This document shows positions 51,482 to 59,546 of a stretch of DNA of 64,000 nt, piece after piece (within the stretch, counting starts at the first letter, position 1; each line of letters starts with the position of its first letter). This DNA is from Amycolatopsis sp. DSM 110486. Lineage in GTDB: Bacteria; Actinomycetota; Actinomycetes; Mycobacteriales; Pseudonocardiaceae. The notes below the pieces were generated by a model, which was not told the DNA's origin, made no database searches, and saw only the letters and a list, made by a program, of their open reading frames with translations. The stretch is taken from the NCBI RefSeq assembly GCF_019468465.1, contig NZ_CP080519.1, positions 1,193,001-1,257,000 on the forward strand, in the 5' to 3' direction. The position numbers and the translations under genes are program-made.

Positions 51482-53278
51482 TCAGCGGGTCAGGTCGGGG
51501 AACTGGTCGTCGCGCCATTCGGTGCCGGCGTCCGCGCCGAGTTCGCGGGCTCGCAGCTCCACGCGGCGGATCTTGCCCGAGATCGTCTTGGGCAGGTCGG
51601 CGAACTCGAGGCGGCGCACGCGTTGGTACGGGGCGAGGTTCTCCCGCGCGTAGCGCAGGATGGACAGTGCCGTCTCCTTGGTGGGCTCGTGTCCGGGCGC
51701 CAGTCCGATGTAGGCCTTCGGCACCGCCAGACGGACGGGGTCCGCTGCGGGCACCACGGCCGCCTCGGCAACAGCGGGATGTTCGATGAGCACCGACTCG
51801 AGTTCGAACGGGCTGATCTTGTAGTCGCTGGCCTTGAAGACGTCGTCGGTGCGGCCGATGTAGGTGAGGTAGCCGTCTTCGTCTATCGAGGCGACGTCGC
51901 CGGTGTGGTAGTAGCCACCGGCCATGGCCTCGGCGGTGCGTTCGTCGTCGGCCAGGTAGCCGGTCATCAACGTCAGCGGAGGCTGTGCCAGGTCGAGGCA
52001 GATTTCGCCTTCCCCCGGTCCTGGGACGACGTTGCCGCTCGCGGGTTCGACCAGCACGACCGGGACACCCGGCAGCGGACGGCCCATGGAGCCCGGTTTG
52101 ACGTCGGATTCGGGGGTGTTGCCGACCTGTGCGGTGGTCTCGGTCTGGCCGAAGCCGTCGCGGATGGTGATGCCCCACGCCGCGCGGACGCGTTCGATCA
52201 CCTCGGGGTTGAGCGGTTCGCCGGCGCCGATCGCCTCGCGCAGGCCCGCCGGGCGGGCACCGAGGTCGGTGTTGATCAGCATGCGCCAAACGGTGGGCGG
52301 CGCACAGAACGTTGTCACTTTTCGCACACGCAGCTGGTTCAGGAGTGCGGCCGGGTCGAAGCGGCTGTAGTTGTAGACGAAGATCGTCGCCTCGGCGATC
52401 CACGGGGCGAAGAAGCAGGACCACGCGTGTTTCGCCCAGCCCGGCGACGAGATGTTGAGGTGGACGTCGCCCGGCCACAGGCCGAGCCAGTACATCGTGG
52501 CGAGGTGCCCGACCGGGTAGGAGACCTGGGTGTGCTCCACGAGCTTGGGCCGCGTCGTGGTGCCGGAGGTGAAGTACAGCAGCAGCGGGTCGCCGGGTGC
52601 GGTGCCGGGGTGTTCGACCGGGGTGTGCGGCAGGTCGGCGGCTTCGTGGAGATCGGCCCAGTGGCGGTTGGCACAGTGGAGATCGGCACAGTGGAGATCG
52701 GCGCAGTGGAAGTCGGCGTCGTGGAGATCGGCCCCATGGAGGTCGGCGCAGTTTTCCGCGGGGCCGACGCTGATCCGTGTGTAGTCGCCGGGAACGTCGA
52801 CGAACTTGGGCGTGTCGGCGGAGTTGCAGATCACGTGCCGCGGCTCGCCTCGGGTGATGCGGTCGGTGAGGTCGGCGGGTCCGAGCGCGGTCGTGGTCGG
52901 CATGATCACGCCGCCGAGCTTCATGATCGCGAGCATGGTTTCCCAGAGCTCGACCTGGTTGCCGAGCATCAGCAGCACGCGGTGTCCTTTGCGGACACCC
53001 CGGTTTCGCAGCCACGTCGCCAATCGGTCGGACGCGCGGGACAGCTCGCCGAACGTTCGCCGGGTCTCCGAGCCGTCTTCCTCGACGATGACGAGGGCCG
53101 GGCGGTCGTTGTCGGCGTTGTCGCGGGCGACGGCGTCGAACCAGTCGACGGCCCAGTTGAACCGCTCGCCGAGGTCGGGCCAGCGGAACTCCTCGACCGC
53201 GCGAACGTGCTTGCCGCGCAATGCCAGCAGCTGGTCGCGGCTCGCCTTGTAGGCCCGGTGTGCGTCGCTCGTGGTCAA
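51482..53278 (-). CDS. acyl-CoA synthetase (acetyl-CoA synthetase-like) with pentapeptide-repeat insertion
   Basis: 598 residues. ANL superfamily: P-loop YFTSGTTTRPKLVEH at about 235-249, GFGQTETTAQVG, GYYHTGDVASIDEDGYLTYIGR, and the C-terminal Lys in KTISGKIRRVEL. Usual length is about 560-570. The extra length lies at residues 178-212, seven tandem copies of AD(L/F)HX, just before the P-loop. ATG 53278 lies about 25 nt after a predicted transcription start. First gene of the operon with the lyase-like protein, ribBA and the acetate transporter. Confidence 0.88.
   Translation of the reverse strand: MTTSDAHRAYKASRDQLLALRGKHVRAVEEFRWPDLGERFNWAVDWFDAVARDNADNDRPALVIVEEDGSETRRTFGELSRASDRLATWLRNRGVRKGHRVLLMLGNQVELWETMLAIMKLGGVIMPTTTALGPADLTDRITRGEPRHVICNSADTPKFVDVPGDYTRISVGPAENCADLHGADLHDADFHCADLHCADLHCANRHWADLHEAADLPHTPVEHPGTAPGDPLLLYFTSGTTTRPKLVEHTQVSYPVGHLATMYWLGLWPGDVHLNISSPGWAKHAWSCFFAPWIAEATIFVYNYSRFDPAALLNQLRVRKVTTFCAPPTVWRMLINTDLGARPAGLREAIGAGEPLNPEVIERVRAAWGITIRDGFGQTETTAQVGNTPESDVKPGSMGRPLPGVPVVLVEPASGNVVPGPGEGEICLDLAQPPLTLMTGYLADDERTAEAMAGGYYHTGDVASIDEDGYLTYIGRTDDVFKASDYKISPFELESVLIEHPAVAEAAVVPAADPVRLAVPKAYIGLAPGHEPTKETALSILRYARENLAPYQRVRRLEFADLPKTISGKIRRVELRARELGADAGTEWRDDQFPDLTR
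52643..52747 (-). repeat. 15-bp minisatellite encoding seven AD(L/F)HX pentapeptides
   Basis: Seven in-frame 15-nt units inside the acyl-CoA synthetase gene, encoding ADLHG, ADLHD, ADFHC, ADLHC, ADLHC, ANRHW and ADLHE. The pattern resembles A(D/N)LXX pentapeptide repeats, which form beta helices. The last unit appears ancestral, because it is contiguous with normal sequence (ADLPH), and the others look like slippage duplications. Confidence 0.85.
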
Positions 53279-53308
53279 CAGCGATCCTTCCTTCGGCGTG
53301 ATAACGCG

Positions 53309-53363
53309 ACTATGCGTTTTCCGGCCGGTCTGTCGCTACCCTTGAACGGGGGTAACCGCGTTG
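53309..53363 (-). promoter_or_regulatory. shared activator element and -10 box, copy 2
   Basis: CATAGT (complement of 53309-53314) sits about 30 bp before the synthetase ATG. The 30-bp element (53334-53363) lies 19 nt upstream of it and differs from copy 1 at a single base. Within it TACCC and GGGTA are mirror-symmetric. Confidence 0.7.
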
Positions 53364-53450
53364 AAAGCCGGTTTTCCTTTTGCGACAATCAATCCCGTGC
53401 CACACGACGTTCGGATCTCCGCTCCCGCGCGCGTGCGCGCGCGACTCCCG

Positions 53451-53482
53451 TTCCACAGTGGACTTGTATTCCACAGTGGACT
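53451..53482 (+). repeat. tandem CCACAGTGG repeats in the divergent promoter
   Basis: Two exact TTCCACAGTGGACT copies (53451-53464 and 53469-53482), 18 bp apart, just before the MBL-fold gene. An 18-nt alternating CG/GC run (53426-53443) lies upstream and could adopt Z-DNA. Confidence 0.55.
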
Positions 53483-53506
53483 CTTGCGACTTCCGAAGGA
53501 GGACCC

Positions 53507-54496
53507 GTGCCCTTCGACACCGACCGCTTACCGTCGTGGCTGGTCTGGCAGCAGCGCCCGTTCCCCGACGCGAACCTGCTCCTGCTGCCCGGCCGGCAGC
53601 CGGCTCTGGTGGACAGCGGCTTCGTCGGGCACGCGGAAGAGACGGCCGAGTGGGTCCGCGCGCACACCGCGTCGCTCGACCTGGTCGTGAACACCCACTG
53701 GCACTGCGACCACGTCGGCGGCAACGCCCTGCTGCAGAAGAACGGCGCCGGCATCGCCGCCAGCGCCCGCGACGCACTCGCCGTCGCCCGCCGCGATCCC
53801 GGCTGCTGCCAGATGGAATACCTCGACCAGCCCGTCCCGCCCTACTCCGTCGACGAACTGCTCGACGACGGACAGGTTTTGTTACTCGGCGACACCGAAT
53901 GGGAGGTGATCCGAACCCCCGGTCACACCCCGGGCCACCTCGCCCTGTGGCAACCGGACGAACGCCTCCTCGCCGTCGGGGACGCGTTGTCGGACTACGA
54001 CGTCGGCTGGGTGAACCTCGCCCTCGACGGTCCGGATGCCACCACCACCGCGCTCAGTTCCGTACAACACCTGATCGATCTCGAACCCCGCGTGCTCCTT
54101 CCCGCGCACGGCCCCATCCCCGCCGACACGGGCGCCGCCCTCGCCAACGCCGCGCGCCGCGCCCGGCGCCTCGTCGACGACCCCGACGGCGCCGTCTGGT
54201 ACGGCGCCCGCCGCGTCTTCGCCTACGCCCTCATGATCCGCGACGGCATCCCCACCGACGCGGTCGAGCCCTACCTGCACGCCCGTGCCTGGCTCAAGGA
54301 CGCCGCCTGGCTGCTGCGCCGCTCCCCCGAGTCCCTCGCCACGGAACTCATCACCACCATGCTCCGCGCCGGCTCCATCCTTTCCCGCGACGGCAAACTC
54401 CACGCCGCCGCCGAACACACGCCCGTCCCGCCCTCGTCGCTACAGCAACCCCCACCGGCGACCTGGCCGGCCGTCGAAGCCGCCCGCCTGCCGTGA
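53507..54496 (+). CDS. MBL-fold metallo-hydrolase
   Basis: 329 residues. Metal motif H-x-H-x-D-H at His64, His66, Asp68, His69 (THWHCDH), then PGHTPGH and VLLPAHGP for further ligands. Members cleave thioesters, lactones or RNA. AAGGAGGA precedes GTG 53507. The C-terminal ~90 residues lack the hydroxyacylglutathione hydrolase signature, so the substrate is open. Divergent from the acyl-CoA synthetase, which suggests a thioesterase-like or lactonase role (inference). Confidence 0.85.
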   Translation: MPFDTDRLPSWLVWQQRPFPDANLLLLPGRQPALVDSGFVGHAEETAEWVRAHTASLDLVVNTHWHCDHVGGNALLQKNGAGIAASARDALAVARRDPGCCQMEYLDQPVPPYSVDELLDDGQVLLLGDTEWEVIRTPGHTPGHLALWQPDERLLAVGDALSDYDVGWVNLALDGPDATTTALSSVQHLIDLEPRVLLPAHGPIPADTGAALANAARRARRLVDDPDGAVWYGARRVFAYALMIRDGIPTDAVEPYLHARAWLKDAAWLLRRSPESLATELITTMLRAGSILSRDGKLHAAAEHTPVPPSSLQQPPPATWPAVEAARLP

Positions 54497-54557
54497 CTCG
54501 GTGTGCGAATCCGCACAAGCCGAACACCCGCTCCGACTCGCGGCGTCGGCGGTGCCA

Positions 54558-54756
54558 ACATCCCGGTCACCACAAAAGCCTCGCTTGGGAGTCGACCCTG
54601 AACCATCCCGACCAGCGCCGACAGGTTCCACAAAGCCTTCCGCGAAGCGCGCATCGGCCCACTCCAGGCGCCGCAGCCGCCGAAATCCTCGACGGCCGTC
54701 GAAGAGCCGCTCGGTCCTGACATCCCTTTCACCACAACGGAAATCTCGCTTGGGAG
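54558..54756 (+). repeat. imperfect direct repeat between hydrolase and MFS genes
   Basis: About 35 bp is repeated: copy 1 at 54558-54591 and copy 2 at 54720-54756. Both begin ACATCCC, continue through TCACCACAA and end TCGCTTGGGAG. Copy 2 supplies the ribosome-site region of the MFS gene. The space between looks like non-coding filler. No function known. Confidence 0.6.
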
Positions 54757-54762
54757 CTGAAC

Positions 54763-55989
54763 GTGCACGAGTCCACGCAGAGTCGGGTCGCCTGGGTGCG
54801 GGCGGCGGCCGCGTTGTTCGGCGTTGCGTGGGGGGCCAACCACTTCACGCCGCTGTTGCTGGTCTACCGGGGTGAGCTCGGGTTGCCGGGGTCGGCGGTG
54901 ACGAGCATTTTCGGCATTTACGCCGTGGGGCTGGTGCCGGCGTTGATCTTCAGCGGGCGGGCGGCGGACCGGTACGGGCGGCGCGCCGTGTTGCGGCCGG
55001 CGATGCTCGTCTCGGTGCTGGCCACGCTCGTGCTGATGCTCGGCCCGGTGTGGTGGCCGTCGCTGTACGTCGGGCGGTTTCTGGCCGGAGTCGCGTCCGG
55101 CGCGGCGTACAGCGCGGGCACCGCGTGGGTGACCGAGCTGTCCACGCCCGGCCGCGGGGCCCGGCGCTCGGCCGCCGCGTTGTCGCTGGGGTTCGGGATC
55201 GGGCCGTTGCTGGCGGGCGCGCTCGCGCAGTGGTTGCCGTGGCCGGTGGAGCTGCCGTATGTCGTGCACCTGGCGTTGATGGCCGGAGTGCTCGTGCTCG
55301 CGTGGCGGGTGCCGGAAACCGCGCCGGCGCTCGCTCGGGCCGAGCGTGCGCAGTGGCTGCCACGGCCGGCGGTGTCGCGTCACTTCCTGCTCGGCGTGGT
55401 GCCGTGGGCGCCGTGGGTGTTCGGGACGGTCGCGATCAGCATCGCGACGCTGCCCGCGTTGTTGCCCAGCCACACGGCGAGCGCGATCAGCACACCCGTC
55501 GCGTTCAGCGGGCTGGTCGGCGGGCTGACGCTGCCGCTCGGCGCGCTCGTCCAGCCGATCGCGCGCCGGCTCGCGCACGCCGGGCACCTGCACGCCCCCG
55601 TGGCCGGGCTGCTCGTCACCGCACTCGGCCTGGCCGGCACGGCACTCGTCGCGTGGCGCCCGGTCACCCCGCTGGTCCTCGTGACGGCCGTGGTCCTCGG
55701 CACCGGCTACGGCATCCTCATGGTCACCGGCCTGGACAAAGTGGAACGCATGGCCGAGCAGCACGAGTTCGCCGGGCTCGTCAGCATCTTCTACGCGCTG
55801 GCCTACCTCGGGTTCGCCGCGCCGTACCTGCTCGCCGCGCTCGCCGGCGGCGCCTCCTACGCGCTGTGGCTCGTGATCGCCGCACTGACCACCCTCGCCA
55901 CCATCCCCCTCATGATGCTCGGCGGCCAACCCCTGACCCTTCCCTCGGCAGATGGAGACCGACATGAACCAGCCGTACGCGAACCCTGA
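54763..55989 (+). CDS. MFS transporter
   Basis: 408 residues, about 12 hydrophobic helices. GRAADRYGRRAVLRPAML is the loop 2-3 signature, and AGTAWVTELSTPGRGARR follows helix 5. GGGAG precedes GTG 54763. Its 3' end overlaps the next gene by 26 nt, so it is probably co-transcribed with the acyl-CoA dehydrogenase, implying uptake or export of the dehydrogenase's acid substrate. Confidence 0.87.
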   Translation: MHESTQSRVAWVRAAAALFGVAWGANHFTPLLLVYRGELGLPGSAVTSIFGIYAVGLVPALIFSGRAADRYGRRAVLRPAMLVSVLATLVLMLGPVWWPSLYVGRFLAGVASGAAYSAGTAWVTELSTPGRGARRSAAALSLGFGIGPLLAGALAQWLPWPVELPYVVHLALMAGVLVLAWRVPETAPALARAERAQWLPRPAVSRHFLLGVVPWAPWVFGTVAISIATLPALLPSHTASAISTPVAFSGLVGGLTLPLGALVQPIARRLAHAGHLHAPVAGLLVTALGLAGTALVAWRPVTPLVLVTAVVLGTGYGILMVTGLDKVERMAEQHEFAGLVSIFYALAYLGFAAPYLLAALAGGASYALWLVIAALTTLATIPLMMLGGQPLTLPSADGDRHEPAVREP

Positions 55990-57136
55990 CTTCGAAGCCT
56001 TCCGCATGTCCGAAGAACACCAAGAACTGCGCGCAACCGTACGTTCCCTGTGCGAAAAACAAATCGCCCCCCACGCCGCGGACGTCGACGAGAACTCGCG
56101 CTTCCCCGAAGAAGCCCGCGCGGCGCTGACGGCGGCCGGGTTCCACGCGATCCACGTCCCCGAGCAGTACGGCGGCGAAGGCGCGGACGGCCTGGCCGAC
56201 TGCCTCGTGATCGAGGAGGTCGCCCGGGTGTGCGTCAGCTCGTCGCTGATCCCGGCGGTCAACAAGTTGGGCAGCATGCCCGTGCTGCTATCGGCGTCGG
56301 AGGACCTCAAGAAGCAAGTCCTGCCGACGTTGGCAAACGGACAGGCGTTGTTCGCCTACGGACTTTCCGAGCGAGAATCCGGCTCAGACGCTGTTGCGAT
56401 GAAAACAAGGGCCCGGCTCGACGGCGACCGCTGGGTCCTCAACGGCGCCAAAGCCTGGATCAGCAACTCCGGCGTGGCCACCTGGTACACCGTGTTCGCC
56501 GTGACCGACGCCGACCAGGGCGCGGCCGGCATCTCGGCCTTCGTGGTCCACGCCGACGACCCGGGCTTCGAGGTCGGCGCGAAGGAACGCAAGCTCGGCA
56601 TCAAGGGCTCCCCGACGTGCGAGCTCTACTTCACCGACTGCACCGTCCCGGCCGACCGGATCGTCGGTGAACCCGGCACGGGTTTCAAGACCGCGATGCG
56701 CACTTTCGATCACACCCGGCCCACCATCGGCGCCCAAGCGGTGGGGATCGCACAGGGCGCGCTCGATGCTTCACGCGCGTATGTCAAAGAACGCACACAG
56801 TTCGGCAAGACGATCGCCGAGTTCCAGGGTGTGCAGTTCATGCTCGCCGACATGGCCATGAAGATCGAGGCCGCCCGCAGCCTCGTGTACCTGGCCGCGG
56901 CGAAGGTCGAACGCGGTGAGCCCGACAAGACCTTCTTCGCCAGCAGCGCGAAATGTTTCGCGTCCGACGTGGCCATGCAGGTGACCACCGACGCCGTCCA
57001 GCTGTTCGGCGGCGCCGGCTACACCCGCGACTTCCCGGTGGAACGCATGATGCGCGACGCGAAGATCACGCAGATCTACGAGGGCACCAACCAGATCCAG
57101 CGAATGGTGATGGCGCGTGCGCTGCTCAAAGGTTGA
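55964..57136 (+). CDS. acyl-CoA dehydrogenase (butyryl-CoA type)
   Basis: 390 residues. YGLSERESGSDAVAMKTRA, WISNSGVATWYTVFAV, KERTQFGKTIAEFQGVQF, LFGGAGYTRDFPVERMMRD and the catalytic EGTNQIQR with Glu. A short-chain or broad-range member. ATG 55964 has GGAG 7 nt upstream; a start at 55952 is possible. Its stop overlaps the convergent MocR gene by 11 nt. Confidence 0.9.
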   Translation: MNQPYANPDFEAFRMSEEHQELRATVRSLCEKQIAPHAADVDENSRFPEEARAALTAAGFHAIHVPEQYGGEGADGLADCLVIEEVARVCVSSSLIPAVNKLGSMPVLLSASEDLKKQVLPTLANGQALFAYGLSERESGSDAVAMKTRARLDGDRWVLNGAKAWISNSGVATWYTVFAVTDADQGAAGISAFVVHADDPGFEVGAKERKLGIKGSPTCELYFTDCTVPADRIVGEPGTGFKTAMRTFDHTRPTIGAQAVGIAQGALDASRAYVKERTQFGKTIAEFQGVQFMLADMAMKIEAARSLVYLAAAKVERGEPDKTFFASSAKCFASDVAMQVTTDAVQLFGGAGYTRDFPVERMMRDAKITQIYEGTNQIQRMVMARALLKG

Positions 57137-58544
57137 CTTCCGCACACGCCGTTGCGAGACGGCGAACACCTTCGGTGATTTCCTGCGCACCCGAGGTGTC
57201 AGCGAACCCCAGCCGCAGGTGCGGAGCCGGGGCCTCGGCGGCGAAGTACCCACGGCCGGGCGACACCGCCACCCCGGCACGCAGAGCCGCGGAGGTGAGG
57301 GCGGTTTCGTCCGTCCCGGCGGGCAGGCGCAACCACAGGTAGTGACCACCCGTCGGCACCCTCGGCGGAGCAAGCGAAGGCAGCTCCCGCTGGAGCGCGC
57401 CCACCATTGCGTCACGGCGCTCCCGCAGCCCCGCCGCGAGCGAACGCAGGTGCCGCGGCCACGACAGCGCCGCCACGAGGTCCAAAGTGGCCTCCTGGAA
57501 CGGCCTCGGCACGAAGAAGCTGTCCACCACCTGGATGGCGCGCAGGCGTTCCAGCACCGGTCCCCGCGCGGCGAGCGCCGCGACCCGCAGGTTGGGCGAC
57601 GTGGCTTTCGTCAACGATCCCAAGTGGACCACCGAACCGTGGGGATCGTCCGCGACCAACGGAGCCGGCACCGGCCCACCGTGCCCGAGGTGGCGCGCCC
57701 AGTCGTCCTCGACCAGGAACGCACCGGCCGCGTGCACGATCTCCAGGAGCTCACGCCTCCGCTCCGGCGCGAGCACGGCCCCGGTCGGGTTCTGGAACAA
57801 CGGCTGGCAGTAGAACACCTTCGCCCCGGTCGCCGCGAGCACCTCCTGCAGGAGGTCGAGCCGCACCCCACCGTCGTCCACCGGAACGGGCACCGGGCGC
57901 ACCCCGGCCGCGCGGGCAGCGGCGAGCACCCCGGGATACGTCGGCGACTCGACCAGGACCGCGGATCCCGGCGGCGCGACTGCACGCAACGCGGTGCTCA
58001 GCGCCGCCTGGCCACCACCACTGATCAGTACCTCGGCCGGCGTGAGCCCCAGTTCCCGCGCGAACCACGCCCGCAACGCCGTCAGCCCGGCCAGCGGCGG
58101 CCGCTCCCACACTCCCGGCCGGCGTGCCGCGGAAGCCAACGCGGTGGCCATCGCGCGTTCCGGCTGCAGCGAAGCGTGCAGATAACCACCGTTGAACGCG
58201 ATCACGTCCGGCGGCGGCACAGCCAGGTTGGCGCTCAACCCGGACGCGTCGACCACCCGCTCGCCACCCTGGTCATCCGCCGTGAGCGCGATCTCCTGCC
58301 ACGACGTGTCGACGACCGGCTTCTCCCGGGCAACCGTCTCCGCGCGATACGCACCGGCCCCCGGCCGTGTCACCACCAGCCCGTCGGCCGCGAGTACGGC
58401 GAGCGCGCGCGACACCGTCACGGGACTGACCCCGAAGCGTTCGACCAGAGCCCGGCTCGACGGCAGTTTCTCACCCGGCGAGTAGTGATTGAGCTCATTT
58501 CGCAGCACATTGGCCACGTTTCGCGAACTGCTATCCTGGGACAT
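57126..58544 (-). CDS. MocR-type GntR/aminotransferase regulator
   Basis: 472 residues. N-terminal GntR winged helix (LNHYSPGEKLPSSRALVERFG, VSPVTVSRALAVLAADGLV), a linker, and a class I aminotransferase domain with the PLP lysine in LGSLTKATSPNLRV. Such proteins sense PLP or amino acids. ATG 58544 shares two bases with the divergent ATG 58543 (CATG, 58542-58545). It lies directly opposite the cysteine synthase-like gene, which is its probable target. Confidence 0.87.
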   Translation of the reverse strand: MSQDSSSRNVANVLRNELNHYSPGEKLPSSRALVERFGVSPVTVSRALAVLAADGLVVTRPGAGAYRAETVAREKPVVDTSWQEIALTADDQGGERVVDASGLSANLAVPPPDVIAFNGGYLHASLQPERAMATALASAARRPGVWERPPLAGLTALRAWFARELGLTPAEVLISGGGQAALSTALRAVAPPGSAVLVESPTYPGVLAAARAAGVRPVPVPVDDGGVRLDLLQEVLAATGAKVFYCQPLFQNPTGAVLAPERRRELLEIVHAAGAFLVEDDWARHLGHGGPVPAPLVADDPHGSVVHLGSLTKATSPNLRVAALAARGPVLERLRAIQVVDSFFVPRPFQEATLDLVAALSWPRHLRSLAAGLRERRDAMVGALQRELPSLAPPRVPTGGHYLWLRLPAGTDETALTSAALRAGVAVSPGRGYFAAEAPAPHLRLGFADTSGAQEITEGVRRLATACAEVNL

Positions 58545-59538
58545 GAAGGTGAATGATAGCGCTATCGCTCGCACGGGAGTAGCAGTCGGCGTCCTGCCCT
58601 CGGCGCTCGACGCGATCGGCAACACCCCGATGGTCCGGCTCGACCGCCTCACCGACGGCGTCGACGGGACCCTGCTGGCCAAGCTCGAGTACCTCAACCC
58701 CTGCGGGTCCAAAAAGGACCGTGTCGCGAAGCGGATCATCCAGGCCGCCGAGGAAACCGGGGCGCTGCAGCCCGGCCAGCCCGTGGTCGAGCTCACCAGC
58801 GGCAACACCGGTGCCGGCCTCGCCATCGCGTGCGCAGTGACCGGCCACCCGTTCGTCGCCGTGCTGTCGCGCGGGAGCTCGACCGAACGCGCGCGCATGA
58901 TCGCCGCGCTCGGCGCCGAGGTCGTGCTCGTCGACCAGGCCCCCGGTTCCGTGCCCGGCCGCGTTTCGGGCGCGGACCTGGCGCTGGTGGAAAAGCAAGC
59001 TCGGTTGATCACCCAGTCACGCGGAGCGTTCCGTTCCGATCAGTTCGAAAACCACCACAACGTCGAGGCCCACTACACCGGCACCGGCCCCGAGATCTGG
59101 GCACAGACCGGCGGCAGGCTCGACGCGTTCGCCGATTTCGTCGGCACCGGCGGCTGCCTGGCGGGCGTCACGCGGGCACTGAAGGAACGGGACCCGGCCA
59201 TCCGGTGCTTCGCTGTCGAACCCGAGGGCGCCGCGGTGCTCGCCGGACACGAGGTGTTCGAATCCCACCACCCCATCCAGGGCGGCGGCTTCGGCCGGGC
59301 CGACCTCACACATCTGCGTGACGTGCCCCTCGACGGCTACCTTCAGGTCACCGGCGACGAAGCCCGCCGGACCTCCCGCCTGCTCGCTACCCGCGAAGGC
59401 ATCTTCGCCGGTTTCTCCGCCGGTGCCAACGTCGCCGCGGCCCTCCACCTCCTGCGGCACGAGCTCGCCGGCGCCACGGTCGCCGTCGTGATCCCCGACT
59501 CGGGCCTGAAGTACCTGTCGACGGACCTGTGGGAGTAG
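58543..59538 (+). CDS. PLP-dependent cysteine synthase/cystathionine beta-synthase-like enzyme
   Basis: 331 residues. LDAIGNTPMVRLDRLTDG at the N-terminus, the PLP lysine in NPCGSKKDRVAKRI, phosphate loop TSGNTGAGLA, and GTGGCLAGVTRALK. The domain lacks a heme or CBS extension. Probably uses O-acetyl- or O-phosphoserine. ATG 58543 is 5 nt after TATCCT, so the transcript may be leaderless. Divergent from the MocR-type regulator. The sequence between 58543 and the conserved LDAIG is short but unusual, so a slightly later start cannot be excluded. Confidence 0.85.
   Translation: MKVNDSAIARTGVAVGVLPSALDAIGNTPMVRLDRLTDGVDGTLLAKLEYLNPCGSKKDRVAKRIIQAAEETGALQPGQPVVELTSGNTGAGLAIACAVTGHPFVAVLSRGSSTERARMIAALGAEVVLVDQAPGSVPGRVSGADLALVEKQARLITQSRGAFRSDQFENHHNVEAHYTGTGPEIWAQTGGRLDAFADFVGTGGCLAGVTRALKERDPAIRCFAVEPEGAAVLAGHEVFESHHPIQGGGFGRADLTHLRDVPLDGYLQVTGDEARRTSRLLATREGIFAGFSAGANVAAALHLLRHELAGATVAVVIPDSGLKYLSTDLWE
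58555..58566. promoter_or_regulatory. 12-bp palindrome at the MocR/cysteine synthase start region
   Basis: GATAGCGCTATC, a perfect palindrome 12 nt into the plus-strand gene and near the MocR -10 (TATCAT). A likely MocR-binding site, although such proteins often bind direct repeats. Confidence 0.5.
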
Positions 59539-59546
59539 CCGTGCCC

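Noticed and set aside
52643-52747. 15-bp tandem units considered as a CRISPR-like array
   Set aside because: The units are contiguous without spacers, in frame within a gene, and encode a pentapeptide.
51446-54496. A 1016-codon plus-strand open frame
   Set aside because: Antisense to the acyl-CoA synthetase; only the MBL-fold protein from GTG 53507 has a ribosome site and a conserved fold.
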